Shown here: in pieces, positions 1 to 4,888 of the stretch
How the letters are laid out: every line of letters begins with the position of its first letter
Position numbering within the stretch: the first letter of the stretch is position 1
Assembly: GCA_030838245.1 (NCBI GenBank)
Contig: JAUTXB010000223.1
Coordinates: 1 to 5,223, forward strand
DNA from: Acidimicrobiaceae bacterium
Lineage (GTDB): Bacteria; Actinomycetota; Acidimicrobiia; Acidimicrobiales; RAAP-2
Reading direction: 5' to 3'
Length of the DNA stretch: 5,223 bases
Notes under the pieces: model-generated
Told to the model about the DNA's origin: nothing
Databases searched by the model: none
What the model saw: only the letters and a program-made list of their open reading frames with translations
Position numbers and translations under genes: made by a program

Positions 1-10
1 ATTTCGATCT

Positions 11-31
11 GCTGCCGGCGATCCCGGCAGC
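11..31 (+). terminator. Perfect 8-bp hairpin just upstream of the tRNA
   Basis: GCTGCCGG at 11-18 pairs perfectly with CCGGCAGC at 24-31 around the 5-nt loop CGATC. No T-run follows, which is common for hairpin terminators in GC-rich actinobacteria. It may end transcription of a chromosomal gene to the left, only 4 nt before the tRNA begins. It could equally be a processing structure in the tRNA precursor. The pairing is certain; the role is inferred. Confidence 0.4.
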
Positions 32-35
32 ACCG

Positions 36-109
36 CGGGCTGTGGCGCAGTTTGGTAGCGCACTTGACTGGGGGTCAAGTGGTCGCAGGTTCAAATCCTG
101 TCAGCCCGA
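36..109 (+). tRNA. tRNA-Pro (anticodon GGG)
   Basis: A full cloverleaf can be drawn. The acceptor stem is CGGGCTG (36-42) with CAGCCCG (102-108), and the discriminator base is A109. The anticodon stem CTTGA (63-67) pairs with TCAAG (75-79) around the 7-nt loop CTGGGGG, placing anticodon GGG at 70-72, which reads CCC and CCU proline codons. The T arm has the loop TTCAAAT (90-96). CCA is not encoded: the bases after the discriminator are CCG. The gene is intact, as expected when an element integrates into the 3' part of a tRNA gene and restores it. The integrase gene just downstream supports use of this tRNA as the target. An element-borne replacement of the 3' half is possible. Confidence 0.95.
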
Positions 110-111
110 CC
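68..111. other. Probable attachment-site core (attL) in the tRNA-Pro 3' half
   Basis: Tyrosine integrases that use tRNA genes usually recombine within an identity block running from the anticodon loop or T arm to the tRNA 3' end. The integrase gene is the first gene after this tRNA and reads toward it, which is the usual arrangement. No second copy of the tRNA 3' end occurs in the window, so the limits given here are only the likely outer bounds and the partner site must lie to the right. This is inference from family behaviour and gene order. Confidence 0.5.
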
Positions 112-126
112 GATTTTCAGCAGGTC

Positions 127-160
127 AGAGGCGGTTTCGGACAGATCCGGAGCCGCCTCT
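127..160 (+). terminator. Long hairpin after tRNA-Pro, likely terminator
   Basis: AGAGGCGG (127-134) pairs perfectly with CCGCCTCT (153-160). The pairing continues inward through TTTCGGA (135-141) and TCCGGAG (146-152) with two T-G wobbles, leaving a 4-nt loop CAGA (142-145), so the stem is about 15 bp. TTTC follows on the plus strand, consistent with termination of the tRNA transcript. It also lies 36 bp beyond the integrase stop and could block convergent transcription from that side. If the attachment core ends near 111, this hairpin belongs to the mobile element. Confidence 0.6.
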
Positions 161-195
161 TTCGCGCCGAATCCCGCCTGGATAGCAACGCGGTC

Positions 196-1389
196 TCAGA
201 TGTCCAGCAGACCGAGCTGGTGGGCCAGGCCGTCGACAGCCGCCCGCGCCGTGCTGTCCGAGGTGTGCCCGTAGACGTCGCCGGTGATGGCGACCGAGCT
301 ATGTTCCAACAAGTCGGCCACGGCCTTGATGTGCACGCCCGACTCCAGCCAGGCCACCGCCGCGCTGTGCCTCAGGGTGTGCACGCCGACGGCGGCCATG
401 CCCGCATTCTTCGCCGCGATCTGGATGGTCCGCAGGATGTTGTGTGGGTCGACCGGCGTCCCGAACTCGGTGGCGAACACCAGATCGTGGTCCTGCCACT
501 GGTCGCCCGCCGCCGCCCGCTCGGCCTGCTGGCCGACACGGTGCGCCCGCAGCATGGCCGCCGCCGGGGGAGCGATCGGCACCGAGCGCCGGGACCGCTC
601 GGTCTTCGGCTCGGAGATGACCAGCCTGCCGCCCACCCTGCCGAGGGTGCCGCGCACCACCAGCACTCCGGCGTCGAGATCGACGTCGGACCAGTGCAGG
701 GCTAGGGTCTCGCCCCGCCGCATGCCTGTGCCCGCGATGAGCGTCAGCACATTGCGGTACCGCAGACCCTCGGCGCACAGCAGGAGCTTGGTCACGTCGA
801 CCGCACTGACGTGGCGGGCCTCCCTGCGGGCGATGCCGGGACGCTTTATCGCGGCGGCCGGATTCTTGGCCAGCAGCCCGTCGCGCACCGCACCGTCGAG
901 TCCAGCCCGCAGGACCGTGTACACCTGGCGAATGGTCGCGTCGGAGAGTGCCCGCACCGGCGCGGCACCGACGGCCTTGGCGGGCTTGGTCTTCGCGCGC
1001 ATGGCCAACACCAGAGCCTCGACGTCGGATGGCTTGAACTTGTCGAGCGTGATCGCGCCAAACGGCCCTGTCTCCAGGTGGCGACGGCTGAGGTTGGCAT
1101 ACAGCTCGCGCGTGGACTCCTTGCGGTCCGAGGCGGCCAGGGTGGTGGCCCGCCAGTGCGCCAGCCAGTCGGCCACGGTGCGCCGGGAGTCCTTGACCGC
1201 CGCGCCGTTGTCGAGCCGTTCGCGAACCTGCTTCATCTTGTCGCGCACCTCGGCGCGGGTCTTGCCGTACACCGCGTGCCGCTGCCGCTGGCCCAACTCG
1301 TCGAGGTAGCTGATCGCGCCGACATAGCCGACGTGCCGACCGTCGCGCATGCGCTTGTAAATGCTGCCCTCACCGTTGGCGTTGGCCAT
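196..1389 (-). CDS. int: Tyrosine recombinase / site-specific integrase
   Basis: Catalyses strand exchange between the element's attachment site and the chromosome, here probably in the adjacent tRNA-Pro. The 397-aa length is normal for actinobacterial phage-type integrases. Residues 1-60 form an arm-binding-type N-terminal region (EGSIYKR start, GYVG). Residues about 70-185 fit the SAM-like core-binding domain (TVADWLAHW, KNPA). The catalytic domain spans about 193-385 and retains all active-site residues: R224 in TGMRRGE, K262 in PKTERSRRSVP, H337 and R340 in HTLRH, H363 in LLEHSS, and nucleophile Y373 in DVYGH. It should therefore be active. The ATG at 1389 is preferred over an upstream in-frame start at 1524 because GGAGGGG lies 4 nt before it and the longer form would run into the preceding gene with a low-complexity Arg-rich leader. 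It sits 10 bp after the 205-aa gene and is probably co-transcribed with it. Confidence 0.95.
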   Translation of the reverse strand: MANANGEGSIYKRMRDGRHVGYVGAISYLDELGQRQRHAVYGKTRAEVRDKMKQVRERLDNGAAVKDSRRTVADWLAHWRATTLAASDRKESTRELYANLSRRHLETGPFGAITLDKFKPSDVEALVLAMRAKTKPAKAVGAAPVRALSDATIRQVYTVLRAGLDGAVRDGLLAKNPAAAIKRPGIARREARHVSAVDVTKLLLCAEGLRYRNVLTLIAGTGMRRGETLALHWSDVDLDAGVLVVRGTLGRVGGRLVISEPKTERSRRSVPIAPPAAAMLRAHRVGQQAERAAAGDQWQDHDLVFATEFGTPVDPHNILRTIQIAAKNAGMAAVGVHTLRHSAAVAWLESGVHIKAVADLLEHSSVAITGDVYGHTSDSTARAAVDGLAHQLGLLDI

Positions 1390-1399
1390 GGTTCCCCTC

Positions 1400-2017
1400 C
1401 TATGCCTTCTTCTGACCGCGAGTGGTCGGCGGCAGGTATCCCGCTTGCCGTGCCTTATCGACGTACTTGGAGGCCATCCGGCCCTTGACGTTGAACATCT
1501 CCGCGACCGCCTTGGTCGGCGCACGGTCGATGTTCTCCCGGTATACCTCGGCGACCTTGCGCAGGAAGTCCTGAGTCATGGCGCGACGCTCACGCGGGAG
1601 CCGCTGACGCTCCACAAACTTCTGCGCGATCCGCTTGGACTCTCGGATTCGTTCGACGTCCGGCACCTTGTGGCCCTTGGCGATGACGCTCACGTAGAGG
1701 TCAATCGCCAGTTTGCCCAGGTCGGTCTGGCGCAGGTGCTTCTGACGAATCTCGCTCTGATGCGGTCCTGACGACCAGGCCAGTTCGACGACGTGAGGGG
1801 AACCGTCGCGAAGCTCGACCCGCACGCGCATGTCCGGGTCGGCACCGCCGGAGGTGTTGAGTTCGATCCACGTCGGCACCTCAACGCCCTCGATCACCTC
1901 GGCGTCATCGGAGATGCGCTTGAGCGTCTCCCTGTCGCCCGACGTACTCATCACGCACCAGTGCCCCTGGTATCGGAACCGGAGCTGGATCGGTCCGATC
2001 CTGCTTTCAGCGGCCAT
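1400..2017 (-). CDS. Putative DNA-binding protein with C-terminal helix-turn-helix
   Basis: A 205-aa protein encoded immediately upstream of the integrase in the same direction. Residues 1-115 look like a mixed alpha/beta domain of unknown function (QLRFRYQGHWCVMST, then the strand-rich segment VRVELRDGSPHVVELAW). Residues 115-150 are highly charged and probably helical. Residues 152-195 form a recognisable helix-turn-helix (FLRKVAEVYRENIDRAPTKA followed by VAEMFNVKGRMASKYVDKAR), and the tail is LPPTTRG with basic residues. Proteins with this C-terminal pattern are familiar beside integrases of actinobacterial mobile elements, usually annotated as hypothetical. I infer a regulatory or accessory recombination role; it is a candidate for the repressor-like partner of the divergent xis unit. 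The ATG at 2017 is chosen because GGGAGG lies 8 nt upstream. A longer in-frame ORF back to 2203 would cross the divergent control region and xis, and its Cys/Trp-rich extra sequence looks non-coding. Confidence 0.8.
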   Translation of the reverse strand: MAAESRIGPIQLRFRYQGHWCVMSTSGDRETLKRISDDAEVIEGVEVPTWIELNTSGGADPDMRVRVELRDGSPHVVELAWSSGPHQSEIRQKHLRQTDLGKLAIDLYVSVIAKGHKVPDVERIRESKRIAQKFVERQRLPRERRAMTQDFLRKVAEVYRENIDRAPTKAVAEMFNVKGRMASKYVDKARQAGYLPPTTRGQKKA

Positions 2018-2134
2018 GCTCGAAACCTCCCAAAAAGTACGCACCGGGAACGTTGCAACTACGCACCAACATCTGCACTCTAGCAATAACCGCCAGGACA
2101 CCGGCGGACACGCACAGAAAGCAGAGGTGCAGGC
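2018..2134. promoter_or_regulatory. Divergent promoter/operator region between the int unit and xis
   Basis: This 117-bp gap separates two divergent genes and must hold both promoters. TACGCACC occurs twice as a direct repeat (2038-2045 and 2060-2067), 22 bp apart or about two helical turns, with the perfect 8-bp palindrome GTTGCAAC (2052-2059) between them. This arrangement fits an operator for one of the small DNA-binding proteins nearby. Nearer xis there is a second direct repeat, GGACAC (2096-2101 and 2106-2111), and a weak 5-bp stem CCGCC/GGCGG (2090-2094 with 2103-2107). I could not assign convincing -35/-10 pairs with normal spacing on either strand, so the promoters are placed here by logic only. 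Confidence 0.6.
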
Positions 2135-2341
2135 ATGGACACCGCAACCAAGCGCCTGGTTCCGATTCCGGAGGCGCGGCATGTCCTCGGGGGCATCGGC
2201 CACACCACGGTGTACGAGCTGATCAAGCGCCGCGAGATCGTCAAGGTCAACATCGGACGCCGTGGATTCATCACGTCGGAATCGCTTGACGCTTACATGG
2301 ATCGGCTGAGCGAGGCATCGGCGGGAGGTGACGCGGCGTGA
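2135..2341 (+). CDS. Excisionase / AlpA-like helix-turn-helix protein
   Basis: A 68-aa basic protein resembling the MerR-like winged-helix fold shared by AlpA regulators and small excisionases. Residues 10-58 contain the helix-turn-helix PIPEARHVLGGIGHTTVYEL, then the wing VKVNIGRRGFI and the final helix SESLDAYMDRL. The TTVYELIKRRE recognition-helix pattern followed by a G-R-R wing and an SLDAY helix is characteristic. Such proteins direct the integrase toward excision, or activate element genes; sequence alone does not separate the two roles. Its position, divergent from int and first in the plus-strand unit, favours a role as recombination directionality factor. GAGGTG (2124-2129) lies 5 nt before the ATG. 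Its stop overlaps the next start by one base (TGATG), indicating translational coupling. Confidence 0.85.
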   Translation: MDTATKRLVPIPEARHVLGGIGHTTVYELIKRREIVKVNIGRRGFITSESLDAYMDRLSEASAGGDAA

Positions 2342-2484
2342 TGACCATTGGGCCTCACGTCGACCAGCTGGCTCGTGACCTGATCGAAGACCTGGGACTG
2401 GTCAACGACTACGTGACCGGTACCGACGATCCGGTGGCTCTCCGGCGCCACCTGCTGGCCAACCGCCATGGTGGTGCGGCGTGA
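2341..2484 (+). CDS. Small hypothetical protein coupled to xis
   Basis: A 47-codon ORF starting with the A of the xis stop codon (TGATG overlap), typical of a co-translated partner. The product begins MTIGPHVDQLARDLIEDLGL, continues through VNDYVTGTDDP, and ends with a helix-prone basic segment ALRRHLLANRHGG. It is an acidic-then-basic, mostly helical peptide with no signal peptide, membrane segment or recognisable domain. Codons end mostly in G or C, in keeping with the neighbouring genes. No separate strong Shine-Dalgarno is needed given the overlap, although GGAGGTG lies just upstream inside xis. The function is unknown. Confidence 0.65.
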   Translation: MTIGPHVDQLARDLIEDLGLVNDYVTGTDDPVALRRHLLANRHGGAA

Positions 2485-2570
2485 GCGTCGATCACGGCTT
2501 GCACACCCCAACACAGACCACCACGGCGAATGACCGTGGGGAAGATAAGGAAAGCACGAATTATGAATGA
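2481..2570 (+). CDS. Possible 29-aa peptide ORF (GTG start) between coupled genes
   Basis: This short ORF starts at a GTG overlapping the preceding TGA stop (GTGA), and its own stop lies 8 nt inside the next gene, so it would bridge the two by coupling. The peptide is polar and Thr-rich (VSVDHGLHTPTQTTT, then ANDRGEDKES). A 6-bp perfect stem, CCACGG (2521-2526) with CCGTGG (2534-2539), lies within it, upstream of the next gene's AAGGA site. The overlaps favour real translation; the tiny size and unremarkable composition argue for caution. It may only be spacer or leader RNA. Confidence 0.35.
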   Translation: MSVDHGLHTPTQTTTANDRGEDKESTNYE

Positions 2571-2955
2571 CAACTCTGACCCCATCGATGACGAGGTAAG
2601 CCTGTATCTGGATGCAGTAGAAGAAGCCCGCCGTACTGGCGAGCCCCTTCCTGAGGCAAGTCCGGCGGTCCAGGAATTCCTCGACGCGTCGGAGGATAAG
2701 TTCGTCCGCCTGCTGGCGGCTAAGGAGTCCAACGCCTATTTTTCGGCGGCAGCAGAAGCCCGCCTTGCTGGCAAGCCCGAGCCCAAGCCGAGCCCGGAGG
2801 TCCAGAAGCACATCGACGCGGCCAACGCCTATTTGGCTGCGTTCGAGAAGGCCCACTGGGCTGACGACTTTCCCGAACCGAGCCCGGAGGCCAGGGGATT
2901 CCTCGACGCGAGCTATGCCGATGCGCGTGAGTGGTGTGCTGGTAGGCGGGGCTAG
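2563..2955 (+). CDS. Acidic three-repeat hypothetical protein
   Basis: A 130-aa soluble acidic protein that I cannot assign to a named family. It is built of three degenerate copies of a 27-28-residue unit: residues 15-42 (YLDAVEEARRTGEPLPEASP and on), 59-86 (YFSAAAEARLAGKPEPKPSP and on) and 90-116 (YLAAFEKAHWADDFPEPSPE and on). The shared pattern is aromatic-x-x-A-x-x-E-A, a Gly/Asp turn, a P-x-P-x-x-S-P loop, then a helix ending in DA. Similarity is also visible in the DNA, for example GAAGCCCGCC and CTCGACGCG-like blocks recur, so the copies probably arose by tandem duplication. The form suggests helix-loop-helix repeats for protein binding. AAGGA (2547-2551) precedes the ATG at 2563; an in-frame ATG at 2530 has no good ribosome site. 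It ends the first plus-strand unit, before a terminator-like hairpin. Confidence 0.75.
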   Translation: MNDNSDPIDDEVSLYLDAVEEARRTGEPLPEASPAVQEFLDASEDKFVRLLAAKESNAYFSAAAEARLAGKPEPKPSPEVQKHIDAANAYLAAFEKAHWADDFPEPSPEARGFLDASYADAREWCAGRRG

Positions 2956-2979
2956 TGGCCTGATCGCTGATTGAGCAGT

Positions 2980-3004
2980 AGCCCGGGTGATATCAGCCCG
3001 GGCT
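2980..3004 (+). terminator. Terminator-like hairpin after the xis unit
   Basis: AGCCCGGG (2980-2987) pairs perfectly with CCCGGGCT (2997-3004) around a 9-nt loop. It lies 25 bp after the stop of the three-repeat protein gene and 137 bp before the next gene. There is no T-run, only CTCTC, as often seen in GC-rich actinobacteria. It probably separates the xis unit from the replication unit. The remaining gap up to 3140 should hold the promoter of the second unit; I see no convincing promoter boxes there, only an 8-bp inverted pair TGATCGCT/AGCGATCA (near 2961 and 3079) of unknown meaning. Confidence 0.6.
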
Positions 3005-3140
3005 CTCTCATGTCTGGCTAGATCACGTCGACCGTCAAGATCCAGCCATCTTTCCGCCGCGCACTGTGATGCGCGCGCTAGCGATCAGAAGAGATGAAGC
3101 GGGGAAGATCCCGTTCAGCACAGAGCGATGGAGGTGAATC

Positions 3141-3368
3141 ATGTCCGTAGACACCACATCTCGGGACGATGCCTTGTCCCCCGATGACCTGGCACGCGAG
3201 TACGGGTGGTCCCGTTCCAGCCAGGTGCGGGCTGAGGCGAAGGGAAGCTTCCCGCCGTACTACCGGGTCGGTAGGCGTCGGTACTGGAGGCGCAGCGTCA
3301 TCGAGGCATGGATTGCGGAGCAAGAAGCGAAGTCGGTCGGGGTGAAGGCCGAGGCGGAGATCCAATGA
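3141..3368 (+). CDS. Small helix-turn-helix DNA-binding protein (AlpA/MerR-like)
   Basis: A 75-aa protein with a predicted MerR-type DNA-binding fold. Residues 12-32 form the helix-turn-helix (LSPDDLAREYGWSRSSQVRA), residues 36-50 a basic wing (FPPYYRVGRRRYWRR), and residues 51-65 the closing helix (SVIEAWIAEQEAK). It belongs to the same broad class as the excisionase-like protein at 2135 but is clearly divergent from it, so the element carries two such proteins. GGAGGTGA (3130-3137) lies directly before the ATG, the strongest ribosome site on the plus strand here. It heads the replication unit and overlaps the following ORF by ATGA. I infer a regulator of this unit or an accessory replication or excision factor; which one cannot be told from sequence. 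Confidence 0.8.
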   Translation: MSVDTTSRDDALSPDDLAREYGWSRSSQVRAEAKGSFPPYYRVGRRRYWRRSVIEAWIAEQEAKSVGVKAEAEIQ

Positions 3369-3439
3369 AAAAAGATGATGGCCTGGGGGCGAACCCCAGA
3401 CCACCAACAGTACCGGCAACCAACCTGGTGACTCCATGA
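3365..3439 (+). CDS. 24-aa leader-like ORF coupled to the replication gene
   Basis: The ORF encodes MKKDDGLGANPRPPTVPATN plus LVTP. Its ATG overlaps the stop of the helix-turn-helix gene (ATGA at 3365-3368), and its TGA overlaps the ATG of the replication gene (ATGA at 3436-3439), so ribosomes could pass through all three. GGAG lies 6 nt upstream of its start. It contains a GC hairpin, CTGGGG (3383-3388) with CCCCAG (3394-3399). The sequence is Pro-rich and resembles no protein I know. Small leader ORFs whose translation opens the rep start occur in plasmids such as IncFII; a similar control role is inferred here from the arrangement only. Confidence 0.5.
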   Translation: MKKDDGLGANPRPPTVPATNLVTP

Positions 3440-4743
3440 TACCCGAGGGGGGTATCGAGGGCGAGGTCGACAGGAAGGCCGAATTCCGGCGCTACCTCGA
3501 CACCTGCTATGGCGACATGCCAGGAGCGTTGCACATCGGTGTGGGATACGAGCCGTTCTTCAATGCCGACGGCAAGTACGGACACAAGAAATTCGTACCC
3601 GCAGCTGTTCGCTGGCCCGATGAGGCCGACGATGCCATCGATCGTCTGCTGGACGAGTCCCAGAAGGCCGACGTATGGGTGTGCCCGAACCCGATGGTCC
3701 TGGAACAGATCGAGGGCGGCGGAGACGGAAGCAAGAGAGCCAAGGGCCAGGCGGCTTCCCGGCTCAATGTGCATTCGGACATAGATGGGGAGCCATTCGA
3801 GTCGGCGAAGAAAGAAAAGCTCGCCGCCATCTGGTTCGCTGCCCAGTTCAGTACGGGCACCCTCGAAGGCTGCTGGAAGGGCAGGCCGCAGAAGGTCGCC
3901 TACATCAGCAGCGAGGAGTCCCGGGAGTATGTCGTCAAGCCTGGGCTGCAGGTCATCGGGGCGAACATGGACAACATCGTCTTCCCCAAGGTCGAGATCA
4001 AGGGCGAGGCCGTCAGCCTGTCCTCCGATGCCGACGAGCACAAGCTGGCTAGGCTGCTGCTGGACGAGGGTGTGACGGTCGTGATCGTCGACCCCATCAT
4101 GTCCACGATCAACCGCAAGGTCGACATCTACCGCAATAACGAGCTGCGCGAGGCTCTCGCGCCGTGGGTGAGGATCGCCCAGCGCATCAACGGAATCGTC
4201 ATCGGCGTCGTCCACCTCGTCAAGGGCACGACCGGGGACGTGGTCGGGTCGGTCAACGGATCCAGCGCTTTCGGTGAGGTGGCCCGTTGTGTCTTCGGTT
4301 TCGCCAAGGACCCCGAGCACAACACGGAACGGGTCATGTCCCAGTTCAAGAACTCGTGCGGTCCCGAAGACCTGTCGCTGACCTACGAGATAGAGGAGAC
4401 GATGTTCACCGCCGACACCGGGCGCAAGGGTTGGATGTCGGTGTTCAAGCTGGGGGACGAGTCCGACATTAGCGTGGGCGAGATCCTCGACGCCGGCAGA
4501 GGCAAGAAGCGTCCGTCCCCAGAAATGCAGCGGGTGATCGACTTCGTGAACGGACGGACAGAGACCACCACAGCCGCTGACGTTTACAACGCTGGACTAG
4601 CAAACAGCCAGAAGGTCGCCAGTAACACGCTCGAACGAGCATGCAAGCGCGGGTACATCGTCAAGACGGATCGTGGCGTCTTCGCCAATTCATCAGTTAG
4701 CGCGAAGTCCTCTCGCGTAACTGATGAATTGATGAAACGGTGA
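3436..4743 (+). CDS. Rearranged replication protein: primase-polymerase N-terminus joined to RepA-like ATPase lacking Walker A
   Basis: A 435-aa protein in one uninterrupted frame. Residues 15-118 resemble the N-terminus of actinobacterial primase-polymerase/helicase proteins (FRRYLDTCYG, ALHIGVGYEPFFNADGKYGH, KADVWVCP), ending at HSDIDG, the DxD metal-binding motif I of the AEP primase fold. Residues 129-325 then match the RecA-like ATPase of the RepA/AAA_25 type from just after the P-loop: LAAIWFAAQFSTGTL, KVAYISSEES, Walker B VVIVDP with D219, VVHLVKG with H260, SSAFGEVARCVFGF, and QFKNSCG. Residues 360-417 look like a winged helix-turn-helix for DNA binding. Missing are the later primase motifs and a Walker A GxxxxGK[S/T]; the sequence before L129 is FESAKKEK. 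I infer an in-frame internal deletion near 3785-3822. ATP hydrolysis and priming are probably lost or altered, but origin binding may remain. The final codons overlap iteron-like repeats. Confidence 0.8.
   Translation: MIPEGGIEGEVDRKAEFRRYLDTCYGDMPGALHIGVGYEPFFNADGKYGHKKFVPAAVRWPDEADDAIDRLLDESQKADVWVCPNPMVLEQIEGGGDGSKRAKGQAASRLNVHSDIDGEPFESAKKEKLAAIWFAAQFSTGTLEGCWKGRPQKVAYISSEESREYVVKPGLQVIGANMDNIVFPKVEIKGEAVSLSSDADEHKLARLLLDEGVTVVIVDPIMSTINRKVDIYRNNELREALAPWVRIAQRINGIVIGVVHLVKGTTGDVVGSVNGSSAFGEVARCVFGFAKDPEHNTERVMSQFKNSCGPEDLSLTYEIEETMFTADTGRKGWMSVFKLGDESDISVGEILDAGRGKKRPSPEMQRVIDFVNGRTETTTAADVYNAGLANSQKVASNTLERACKRGYIVKTDRGVFANSSVSAKSSRVTDELMKR
3438..3456 (+). promoter_or_regulatory. Hairpin over the replication-gene start codon
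   Basis: GATACCC (3438-3444) pairs perfectly with GGGTATC (3450-3456) around the loop GAGGG. The stem takes in the last base of the ATG start codon at 3436-3438. In mRNA it could hide the start unless a ribosome finishing the 24-aa ORF opens it. The pairing is seen directly; the regulatory role is a hypothesis. Confidence 0.4.
4687..4730. repeat. Inverted repeat at the end of the replication gene
   Basis: AATTCATCAGTTA (4687-4699) and TAACTGATGAATT (4718-4730) are perfect inverted copies of 13 bp. After one unpaired G (4700), the pairing continues with CGCGA (4701-4705) and TCGCG (4713-4717), leaving a 7-nt loop. The structure lies within the last codons of the replication gene, with the stop at 4741-4743. 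The same core recurs downstream, which argues for protein-binding sites rather than chance. Confidence 0.8.
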
Positions 4744-4831
4744 AACCTGATGAAAAACACACCCCCCTACGTGCGTGTATTCAAAATACTATATCTATCT
4801 ATCTATTCCTCATTTCATCAATTCATCAGTT
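4719..4831. other. Candidate replication origin with iteron-like repeats and A+T-rich segment
   Basis: AACTGATGAATTGATGAAA (4719-4737) is a 19-bp perfect inverted copy of TTTCATCAATTCATCAGTT (4813-4831). With the copy at 4687-4698 there are three AATTCATCAGTT cores (4687-4698 plus, 4719-4730 minus, 4820-4831 plus), and the shorter GATGAAA/TTTCATC motif also occurs at 4749-4755. Between the long arms lies the most A+T-rich stretch of the window, including TATC tandem units at 4792-4807, which could act as a DNA-unwinding element. Repeats plus A+T-rich DNA directly after a rep gene is the usual layout of an iteron origin. The repeats are certain; the origin function is inferred. Confidence 0.65.
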
Positions 4832-4866
4832 GTACGAGAGAGGGTGCACGAGGCGACCTACCCCAG

Positions 4867-4888
4867 CCTTGTGCCCCTTCGCACAAGG
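4867..4888. terminator. Perfect 8-bp hairpin downstream of the candidate origin
   Basis: CCTTGTGC (4867-4874) pairs perfectly with GCACAAGG (4881-4888) around the 6-nt loop CCCTTC. It lies about 120 bp after the replication gene stop and 130 bp before the next gene. It may end the replication-unit transcript or be a structural part of the origin. No T-run follows. The remaining DNA from 4832 to 5020 shows no convincing gene: reading frames there use many rare codons or lack ribosome sites. Confidence 0.45.

Noticed and set aside
284..1309. Long plus-strand ORFs opposite the integrase, including one starting within the tRNA at 52
   Set aside because: These are antisense shadows of a gene with a complete catalytic motif set; their products are Ser/Arg/Ala-rich without recognisable domains.
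1390..1524. In-frame upstream extension of the integrase to a 442-aa form
   Set aside because: It overlaps the preceding gene, encodes an Arg-rich low-complexity leader, and the ATG at 1389 has a strong GGAGGGG site.
2018..2203. Upstream extension of the 205-aa gene to a 267-aa form
   Set aside because: It would cover the whole divergent control region and overlap xis on the other strand; the ATG at 2017 has GGGAGG at good spacing.
2530..2562. Upstream ATG for the three-repeat protein
   Set aside because: It lies within a small hairpin and has no ribosome site, whereas the ATG at 2563 follows AAGGA.
3298..4320. Long 340-codon ORF on the minus strand opposite the replication gene
   Set aside because: It is a mirror of a GC-rich gene; the Asp/Val/Leu/Gly-rich product resembles no family, while the plus strand has clear domains.
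4792..4807. TATC tandem units as an independent microsatellite
   Set aside because: The tract is only about four short units; it is better seen as part of the A+T-rich core of the candidate origin.
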